64,000 bases of DNA from Chrysogorgia sp. JL179-B06 (lineage: Eukaryota; Cnidaria; Anthozoa; Scleralcyonacea; Chrysogorgiidae). Position 1 is the first letter of the stretch, and every line of letters starts with the position of its first letter. Under the pieces are notes generated by a model, which worked only from the letters and a program-made list of their open reading frames with translations, was not told the origin of the DNA and did not search any database. Positions 48,901 to 57,200 of the stretch are shown here, piece by piece. Location: assembly GCA_035772405.1 (NCBI GenBank), contig JAYKKM010000201.1:106001-170000 (forward strand), read 5' to 3'. The position numbers and the translations under genes are program-made.

Positions 48901-50293
48901 TTTTTTTTCTCTCCAAATTTGACGCAAAAAAAAGTGGAAATTGTGCTACAATAATTAACCCAAAATATGCTGTCTTAGGCGTTAGAACAGCAATAAAATC
49001 ATTTTCTACAGCAATCGGACTGTTATTTCAAAAGTTATCACTGCGCCGACTGTGTCTGAGGAAAAAACACTTTTTCGAGGAAATAAGTGTTTTTCTCCCA
49101 ATTTGACGTAAAAGAGTGAAATTTGCTGCAAATTAATCAAAATGTAGAACGCAATAAAACCATTTTTACAGCAATCGGACTGTTATTTCAGTTATCACTG
49201 CGCCGAGGTGAGGAAAAAAACACTTTTTTCGAGGAAAAAGTGTTTTTCTCCCTAAATTTGACGCCAAAAAAGTGAATATTTTGCTTCAAATTAACACAAA
49301 ATATGCTGTCTTAGGCGTAGAACGCAATAAAATCTTTTTTACAGCAATCGGATCTGTTATTTTCCAAAAGTGTTATCAATGTCTTTGAGTGAGAAAAACC
49401 AGTTTTTTCGAGAAAAAAGTGTGTTTTTCTCCCAAATTTGACGCAAAAAGTGAAAATTTGCTGCAAATTAATCAAAAATATGCTGACTTTATGCGTAGAA
49501 CGGAATAAAACCCATTTTTAGAGCAATCGGACTGTTATTTCAAAAGTTATCACATGCGCCGAGTGAGAAAAACACTTTTTTTGAGATAAAAGTGTTTTTC
49601 TCCCAAATTTGATAGCAAAAAGTTAATATATTTGCTGCAAATTAACCAAAAAATATGCTGTATTAGGGACGTTAGAACGACAATAAAACCATTTTTAGAA
49701 GCAATCCGACTGTTATTTCAAAAGTTATTACTGCGTCCGAGTGAAGAAAAAACACTTTTTCGAGAAAAAGTGTTTTTTTTTTTTTTTCTCCCTTTTTCCC
49801 CCCCAAATTTGACGCAAAAAAAAAGTGAATATTTGCTATCAAATTAACTTAATATATGCTTGTCTTTAGGCGGTAGAAACGCATATTACAAACCATTTTT
49901 TAGATAGCATCCGACTGTTATTTCAAAAGTTTATCTCTACGCCGAGTCGAGACAAAATATACTTTTTCGAGAAAAAAGTAGTTTTTCTCCCAAATTTGAC
50001 GCAAAAAGTGAAATTTGCTACCAAATTAAACTTAATATATGCTGTTCTTAGGCGTAGATTTTAGAACGGAATTAAAACCATTTTTTAGAGCAATCGGGGA
50101 CTTGTTATTTCAAAAGTTATTCACTAGCGCCGAGTGAGAAAAAAACACGTTTTCGAGAAAAAGTGTTTTTTCGAGAAAAAGTGCTTTTTCGAGGAAAGAA
50201 AGTGTGTTTTCTCCCAAAATTTGACGCTAAAATCTTAAAAAGTGAAATTTGCTACATACTTAACTAAAATTATGCTGTCTTAGGGCGTAGAAC
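42966..50293. repeat. Array segment D: diverged subfamily
   Basis: Units differ by shared substitutions, not only noise: TGCGCCGAGTGAG replaces TGTGTTGAGTGAG in many, GCTTCAAATTAACC or GCTGCAAATTAATC replaces GCTGAAAATTAACC, CTGACTTAGG alternates with CTGTCTTAGG, and AGAGCAATC often replaces ACAGCAATC. Indel noise is also dense. The hairpin core is kept in most units, often with GAGG in the loop region. The array ends at 50293 in mid-unit. Confidence 0.8.
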
Positions 50294-50410
50294 TACGGTT
50301 GTGGCCCACAAAGGTCAACATCAGGATTTGCATTTATTTCAAACATAATAATTATAGTTATACCGATTGCAATGTACGTAAATTGGGAAACAAAAAATTG
50401 CAATGTGTTG
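50294..50410. other. Short unique spacer between satellite and minisatellite
   Basis: No gene or repeat recognised. The sequence changes from satellite to unrelated AT-rich DNA directly after GCGTAGAAC. Confidence 0.5.
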
Positions 50411-50713
50411 GTTTTTTTATTTCTGATACAAATGCCAATTTGTTTTTTATTTCGATTACAAATACAAATTTTTTTTAATTTCGATACAAAATGCAAATTT
50501 TTTTATTTCGATACAAATGCAAATTTTTTTATTTCGATACAAATGCAAGTTTTTTTATTTCGATACAAATGCAAATTTTTTTATTTCGATACAAATGCAA
50601 ATTTTTATTTCGATACAAATGCAAATTTTTTTATTTCGATACAAATGCAAGTTTTTATTTCGATACAAATGCAAATTTTTTTTCGTTACAAATGCAATTT
50701 TTTTTATTTCGAC
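50411..50713. repeat. AT-rich minisatellite, unit about 26 bp
   Basis: About eleven copies of a unit of the form ATTTCGATACAAATGCAAATTTTTTT, varying mainly in the length of the T run (units of about 23-30 bp). The first copies are the most diverged (CTGATACAAATGCC, CGATTACAAATAC). Open frames through it in all plus frames give repetitive Phe/Tyr/Cys/Lys-rich strings and are not genes. Confidence 0.9.
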
Positions 50714-50801
50714 CCAGTCTTTAAATATTCAACTCTTCAAGTAGCCGCCATTTTGGATTTTTAGTAAATTGACTAAATTTGTTTCATATATCAAAAACAA
50801 A

Positions 50802-51999
50802 ATGAACTGTGTGAACTGCAATGCGGAACTTGATTGGGGTGATCTGTTTTGTAGTGTGTGTGGAGGACGAGTTGATAACGACGATGAGGAAATGGAGCTA
50901 ATAGAACAGTATTTTCATAGAGGATTCGAGTACCAGACAATCTTATCTTTCTTGCAAAAATATCACGGAATTAGCATGTCTTTAAGCACACTAAAATCCA
51001 GATTAAAACAACGAGGACTAAAAAGAGTGAATCCAAAATATGATAATCAAGTTGTCCGGGAAAAAATACAAAAATAACTAGATGGACCTGGCTGCTCAGG
51101 AGGATACAGAACAATGTGGCATGCATTGCGTTTGGAAGGAATAGAAGTCCCTAGACGTAAAAAGAACTCGACCCTGAAGGCTGTCAGTTACGGAGAGCAA
51201 AGCGCCTACGTCGCAGAAGTTATCACAATCAAGGGCCAAATCATGTGTGGCATGTAGACGGCTACGATAAACTTAAGCTATATGGACTACCTATTCACGG
51301 ATGCATAGATGGTTGGAGTCGAAAAATATTGTGGCTTCAAGTTAGAACGTACAAATAATTCGCCGCATGTGCCAGCTACCTTGTTCCTTGATTGCGTTAG
51401 GAACTTTGGAGGATGCCCCGTAAAGCTGCGAACAGATTGTGGTAACCGAAAACGGGGTAATGGCATCCTATACAGTGTTGTATGAGAGGATAGTGTAGAT
51501 GCCCACAAGTATGGAACATCTCCCGCGAATCAGCGAATTGAAGCGTGGTGGTCGTACCTACGAAAAAGCAGAACTAACTGGTGGATGAATTTTTTCAAAG
51601 ACTTGGTAGATCGGAAATGTTCACTCATGGCAATATATTGCATGTCGAATGCCTTTGGTTTTGATTTGCTGGTATTTTACAAAATGATTTGGACAAAGTA
51701 AAACACCACTGGAATAATCATTATATCCGGGCTTCTAGATATGACACCATCAAAGGTAAACCAGACGAGCTATATTTCTTCCAGAACACCATGATGGAGC
51801 AGATAACCTTATTCGAGCTATTTCTTCTGAACAGTTGGAACATTTATCAGATAATTTAATATTCGACCAAGAGGAAAATGACCATCAAGAATACTTTAAA
51901 TACTTAATTCTCAACAGTGAATTGCAAATGCCAGTTGACTGGAGGGATGCAATGGACCTTTATAATGCTATTATTCACATTGCTCAACATGGTAACTAA
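50802..51999 (+). pseudogene. Zinc-ribbon plus DDE integrase-core gene, broken
   Basis: Begins with a zinc ribbon (C-x2-C at residues 3 and 6, later F-C-S-V-C-G). A helix-turn-helix-like segment follows (E-Q-Y-F-H-R-G-F, then S-L-S-T-L-K-S-R-L-K). An integrase core then appears in changing frames: W-H-V-D-G-Y-D-K near 51250 with the first Asp, L-R-T-D-C-G near 51430 with the second Asp, and N-Q-R-I-E-A-W-W near 51535 with the Glu. The C-terminal region ends at TAA 51997. TAA at 51075 interrupts the frame where the family usually has Gln, and at least four frameshifts follow, one at the AA of 51444-51445. AATAAA at 52069. Related single-copy-like integrase-core genes are common in invertebrate and fish genomes. 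A capture of a retroelement or Ginger-type integrase is likely. Confidence 0.75.
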
Positions 52000-52185
52000 T
52001 GTGAAATTTAAGTAAAAGTAGTGAAATTGGGTAGGATTTTTATTTTTCTGTTTGGAACATGCATTCTAAATAAAAGACAAATTACAGGTCCCAGCCTATT
52101 AGGGGGTACATAGCCTGATATATAGGGGGTAAGTCGACCGGTTATAAAGCTCGGGGTCTTACCTAATATGTAAAGGCAGACAAAC

Positions 52186-52403
52186 GAGTCGGTCGAGCTA
52201 GTCGTCAGTCGTAAGTCGTATCTGCGTACCCACCCACCCGGATCGGCCTCAAGTCAGGAAAGGATGAGCGGAAGGAAATAGGAATCAGTCGCCGGCATCG
52301 AGTCGGTCGAGCTAGTCGTCAGTCGTATCTGCGTACCCACCCACCCGGATCGGCCTCAAGTCAGGAAAGGATGAGCGGAAGGAAATAGGAATCAGTCGCC
52401 GGC
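52186..52403. repeat. Tandem duplication, unit about 114 bp
   Basis: GAGTCGGTCGAGCTAGTCGT begins at 52186 and again at 52300, and both copies run to CAGTCGCCGGC. The first copy has an extra TCGTAAG inside. GC-richer than its surroundings. No gene is visible. Confidence 0.85.
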
Positions 52404-52583
52404 TCTGCCGGGTGAGTACCTATTGTTCTTGTTGGGTTTTTTACGTATCATTCTCATTTTTTTACTCATCATTTTCCCTGTCTTACACGGGTGACTAGCT
52501 GAATTCGGGGGATGGAGGATTGTACCGTTGGTTCGGGGGGATCTTCAGTTGGGTCCTCGCAGGTTTGGCAACCTTGCACACAG
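52404..52583. other. Unassigned stretch
   Basis: No gene. GGGTCCTCGCAGGTT at 52551 recurs as AGGTCCTCGCAGGTT at 52741, on the other side of the inverted-repeat element, so these may be parts of a target duplication or of a larger repeat. Confidence 0.4.
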
Positions 52584-52729
52584 TGGCGAAGCTGGCCTTA
52601 GCAACTGGTCATGCTATGCTAATTTGTAACATCTGCATATTTTGAAAACAATACATTTCTAAAGATCCGAATATGTAAATCGTTTCATAATTTGCATAGC
52701 ATGACCAGTTGCTATAGGCAACTTCGCCA
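52584..52729. mobile_element. MITE-like inverted-repeat element (about 146 bp)
   Basis: Arms of about 42 bases, 52584-52625 and 52689-52729, share TGGCGAAG and AGCAACTGGTCATGCTATGC in inverted orientation with a few indels. The central 63 bases are AT-rich. There is no coding capacity. It is flanked by copies of GGTCCTCGCAGGTT some 20-30 bases away on either side. Confidence 0.7.
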
Positions 52730-52885
52730 TGGCCAGCGAGAGGTCCTCGCAGGTTGCCATCCTCGCTCTTCGTAGATGGCGTGTTAGCTACTGACTCCAT
52801 CCCTCCGTTAGAGATCTATTAATAGTAACATAATTATTATAGGGTGTTCAGTATCACTTAACTATAGGTTCAGTTGAACACCGAT

Positions 52886-53692
52886 AAATAATCGTTAAAA
52901 CATTTAAAGATGTCAAAATCAAGAAAAAATGAGACAAACAAATTGCTGATTCAACACAAATTGTGACCTTTGCATGTTAGTTTGGTGAATGTTTAAAGTG
53001 CCTATAACGTCTGTGGGGATTTAACATATTTGTAATCTATGGATTATCCTGAGATAAATTGTAATATATCTTGTCAGCTGAAAATGTCATCTTCATAGAC
53101 TTTTTTGCTGTTAAAGTTGACGGAAATGACGTCAAATCGGGAATCTGTCTACATGAAAACCTCTTTACAGATGCCCGATTTGACGTCATTTCCGTCAACT
53201 TTAACAGCAAAAAAAGTCTATGAAGATGAAATTTTCAGCTGACAAGATATATTACAATTTATCTCAGGAGAATCCATAGATTACAAATATGTTAAATCCC
53301 CACAGACGTTATATGCACTTTAAACGAACTATAGCTCAGTTACAATGTATCAGAATCAAATGAACCTTTGAACACAGATAAGTTACCTTGACAACAAAAC
53401 TGGTGACATTATTAACTGTGTTTCATCTTGCATTATCTGTGTTCAAAGGTTCATTTGATTCTGACACATAGTAACTGAGCTATAGTTCATTTAAAACATT
53501 CACCAAACTAACATGCAAAGTTATGACGTCACAATTTGTGCTCAATCAGCAATTTGTTTGTCTCATATTTTTTCATACTTTAAACTCTGAAACTGGAAAA
53601 TATATGAAGGAACGGTAAACTACCTGTACATATCGTCCTATTTTTTGATGCTAAAGGAAGCAACAAAAATTTCATTTCATAGGCACTTTAAT
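52886..53692. mobile_element. Nested foldback element, family A copy 1
   Basis: Three inverted repeats are arranged one inside another. The outer arms are about 52895-52994 and 53493-53580. A first inner foldback has arms 52995-53141 and 53174-53321 with a loop of about 32 bases. A second inner foldback spans 53326-53488. TGACGTCA occurs in several arms. The outer arm text AAAGATGTCAAAATCAAG and the tail before 53692 recur in copy 2 at 58011-58764. A smaller hairpin, GGTGTTCA with TGAACACC, sits just outside at 52843-52882. Non-coding; it lies 3' of the HECT gene. Confidence 0.8.
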
Positions 53693-53977
53693 GTTTGGTA
53701 ATAATATAAACATTTTAAACATGCTGCCATGGTTGTACCTAATGTACTTCATGGGGGTGAGGTGAAATACATTATTTGTTTAAATTATGTCACTTTAGCC
53801 CCTTTTTCCCCATAACCACTATTCCACATTTGTGGTAGGTACTGTACTGTACCAAATAGCATAAAAATGCCAAAAACTCAACAACGAACAAATATTGATT
53901 GGAAAGTGTGTAGGTAAACTGCTACCAGCACATGTAAAAGAAAGAAATCGATGAAGGCTTGCTATTATTATTAAACT
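53693..53977. other. 3' flank of the HECT-like gene
   Basis: AT-rich unique sequence with no gene or repeat recognised. It follows the minus-strand stop at 53978 and should hold the 3' untranslated region. Confidence 0.4.
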
Positions 53978-54229
53978 TCACAACAAACCAAAACCAACAC
54001 TGTCCTTCAAAGCAGACACCATGAGTTCCTCCATCTCTTTCCCAGATTTTTATATGAACTGGCAAAGTAAAGACAAGATCGCATGTGGATGTGGTTGGGC
54101 GACAGCGACAAACTAACACACAACCATGGAGGAACTGGCACTTTAGTGCCCTTGAAAAACCAAGAGGTGGCACATTCCTGGCTCCAGTGCACCACTGCAG
54201 CAAATCTTGCACTGAAACATCAGCAATTC
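53978..54229 (-). CDS. HECT gene exon 6 (C-lobe)
   Basis: After a TTTTAG acceptor, the frame gives V-P-P-L-G-F, then C-R-C-R-P-T-T-S-T-C-D-L with the probable catalytic Cys in T-C, then L-P-V-H. A run of five A (forward T at 54047-54051) holds one base too many; in the shifted frame the protein ends with G-F-G-L-L and TGA at 53978. Length and ending suit a HECT C-terminus. Confidence 0.65.
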
Positions 54230-57200
54230 CTAAAACAAATGTTAAATGTCACATGTTAAACCATTACTTTCTAGGATGGCTTAAGGGTTCTTCCTTTGAT
54301 GAATAAAATCATCTGGCATTAAACATATTGAAATAATCTGGCTATTATTATAGACCGTGTACAGTAAAATAATAAAGAGGCCAGCTCAGGTAGGAGTGGG
54401 TTAAAGTTATTTAAAAAGTAACAATGTTAACAAAAAATGTAGTGAAACTTGATGCTACTGCTACTGGACCTTATCATTAACAAAAAAATCAATAGTACAG
54501 TATATTATATTGAAGAGGCACTAACATATTTTACAATTTTAATTGACAGAAAAGGCCTACTAACCTCCTGTCTCTAGGTTTGAAGAAACTCGCAGAAATG
54601 TAGAAATGTGTCTCCTTCCTGTTCTCTTAAAATCTGGCTTTCATGATATTCTGGTACAATTTGGTCAATAAGTTTATTAGCTGTAATAGCTATGCCTTTG
54701 CTATGGGTAAAGATACACTTCCAATCTTCAGGATACTCTTTTACACTATTCAGGATACCATATGTGGCAAGTCCTTCCTGCAGCTGTTGAAGTTGGGGGA
54801 AAACCTTGCCTACCTGGTCCATGACACATATTGCCCTTGAGAAAAAAATGGTATATGACTGGACATGACTACGAAATTTAAATACTCACTCTACCAACAT
54901 GCAATATGCGTTAAGCCAAATTAGTGAAAATATTATGCACTTTGTGAATGGAGTCGTATAAGGATGGAATATAAATATTTCTGGTGAAAATGTGTAATTG
55001 TAGACTACCTGAATATTATAAAGTAGAAGCATTTTACCGATTTTACCGAAGCATTTATTTTTATAAGTATACTACAACCACAACATTATTATTAGCAATA
55101 CAAAGATACAGATCATTTACACTCTGGTCTACTATACACTGTAGGTAAAAAAGTAGAGTGCTCGTAGACAGCTAGTGTTTTGGATATATAAACAAAGTGA
55201 AAAGGTGGTAAACTGCCGAGATTTCTAGTGACGAAATACTGACGTTTCGAGTGGAGCCTTCATCAGAGTAAGACAAGGGCTCCGCTCAAAACATCAGTAT
55301 TTCGTCACTAAAAACCTTGGCAATTTACCCCCTTTTCACTTTACTATAATTCACTCGTCTCTGATTTACATCAAATTTATTCCAACTTTATTTCCAAATT
55401 TATTTCCAATTTTCAAACTGGCCCTCTTTGGCCCCTTACCGGGATGGAAAGTAAAGATCCATACACATATTCCCGAACTTTATGCTAACAAAACAGCAAC
55501 CCAAACCTCATAACTACAATTGTCTTCCTGGACACCATTCAGAAGGAACCATTGTTTAAAGTAATAATTCAGAATAAAAACAAATTGTCAATGTAGTTAA
55601 ATAGAGCTATAAACTACTGTATACTCTATTCCTAGAACATATGCCTCACCCTCCTAAACCGGTAAGTGCCAGATGCATGTATGTCTACCCTTGGACGAGG
55701 TGGGCATTACAAAATGTACCCAAGTAGCATGCTGCACTAATTGAATGTACAGTATTATACTATCAAATAACACATACTTTATTAGTTCCTTTATGGTGAT
55801 TTTGGTTTCTCTGCATGGGACTCCTTTGTATCCTACGTTTTCAAGGACAGGGGTAAACATCATCATTCATCAGAATGTTGCCAATTTCCTCTTCTGATGC
55901 ATTGCTAAGCTGCAGTATTAGTTTAATTAGTACAATAAGAGATGATTAGGCTCACCAATTTGAAATTGATACAAAATACACATACTGTACATGGTACCAG
56001 TACTTAATTTCCCATTATTATACATACAAACCTTTTCAGATAGGTCTTTATAAGAAGTTGAGTTCATGTTCTCTACACAAAGATTATCTCATAGGTAACA
56101 TAGGTAATAGGTAATGGACTTAAAAAGCTTGGTGCCTGTCCTTTCCTGCATGATAGATAGGGCCATAATTTCACCAGCAATTTTATAGTCGCCTTTTGTT
56201 AGTGACATTGTTGACTGTACTGGTGTTCCATTGGTAAACAATATTTGTTCCACAAATTTCAATAACTCTATTTACAGTAAATGTAAAAAATGAATGCAAA
56301 AGTAAATTTATGTTAATAACAGTAAATAACAAAATTCAAATATTTTTCATCGTTGAAAAATGTTTCTCCATGCAGACAACATTTTAAATTTTAAATAAAT
56401 AAAAACATTGTTAATACATAAAAATTAATGTTACCATGACAACAACATAAGAACCATGCAACATTTTCTAGTTTTGATGACTGTTTATATTCATCATTCA
56501 TAAAAGTTTTGGCAAATTTTTGTTTCATAAACACTTAACAATTAATTGGTGCAAATGAAATTTTGAACTTTGGATGTTTTTGAATTTCAAGATTTCCCAG
56601 GATCTGGATTCTTAGAGTGCATATACTGTATGATACAAAAATTAAGTGTCTTACATGTATTTTAAATAACTCTTCATTTTAAATAATGAAGAATATCCAT
56701 TTACAGCTTTTTCATATTTCACTTACATGTAGTTTCATGAGATATTCAGACTTATGTGATATTCAAATGATATAATTAACAATTTATTCACCGAAGTGGA
56801 AGTGAATAGTGGTGGATATTTTACCGAGACGCGAAGCGCCGAGGTAAATACCCACCACTATTCACTGACACTGAGGTGAATAATTGTTTTAGCATATACC
56901 AAAACAAATTGATAAAAATTAGGTAAATTTCGGTTAGTTTCATTATAATTTAGCAAGGAATTGTTGCGAAACGCAAGGCAAAACTAAATTCTCCCAAGGT
57001 GGCAACTCCATATATGGAGTTGTTTATCAGTTTTGACAAGCTGACAGCTGCCGGTAGTTTTGAAAACCTTTCGAAGTTGGATCAAAGTAAGGCAAAAGAC
57101 CACTGGATTTTAGCTCAAAGGAAATATTTTAATCACTGTACATGGGAAAACCTTTGGACAAAGGATAACTAATGAATTCTGGGTGAGTAAAACGAGTTGT

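Larger units (their letters stand above)
5664..50293. repeat. 164-bp satellite array, about 270 tandem units
   Basis: An uninterrupted head-to-tail array of about 44.6 kb. The period is exactly 164 in the homogeneous part: TATGCT recurs at 29521, 29685 and 29849. The monomer is AT-rich. Its landmarks in order are CTGTCTTAGGCGTAGAACGC, AATAAAACC, ACAGCAATCGGACTG, TTATCACTGTGTTGAGTGAG, a 36-base hairpin and CAAATTTGACGC. A weaker 7-bp stem (CAAATTT with AAATTTG, 13-base loop) follows the main hairpin. 164 is not a multiple of three, so the reading frame shifts each unit, and the many 60-100 codon frames inside are by-products. The array starts and ends in mid-unit. Its role could be a centromeric or heterochromatic satellite, or a viral homologous-repeat region. 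Confidence 0.97.

Noticed and set aside
6709..49847. Many 60-118 codon open frames on both strands, often reading F-F-S-L-N-T-V-I-T-F-E
   Set aside because: They are readings of the 164-bp satellite. The frame changes every unit because 164 is not divisible by three, and the same strings recur wherever an indel happens to extend a frame.
5664..50293. CRISPR array
   Set aside because: Repeats with a palindrome, but the whole 164-bp unit repeats with no unique spacers, and the context is eukaryotic.
5664..50293. Telomeric repeat
   Set aside because: GTCTTAGG appears once per 164 bp. There is no short TTAGGG-type tandem run.
50372..50764. Plus-strand frames rich in Phe, Tyr, Cys and Lys
   Set aside because: Translation of the 26-bp minisatellite in several frames at once; no independent protein signal.
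54085..54306. Plus-strand 73-codon frame
   Set aside because: Antisense shadow of HECT exon 6, which has splice sites and family motifs.
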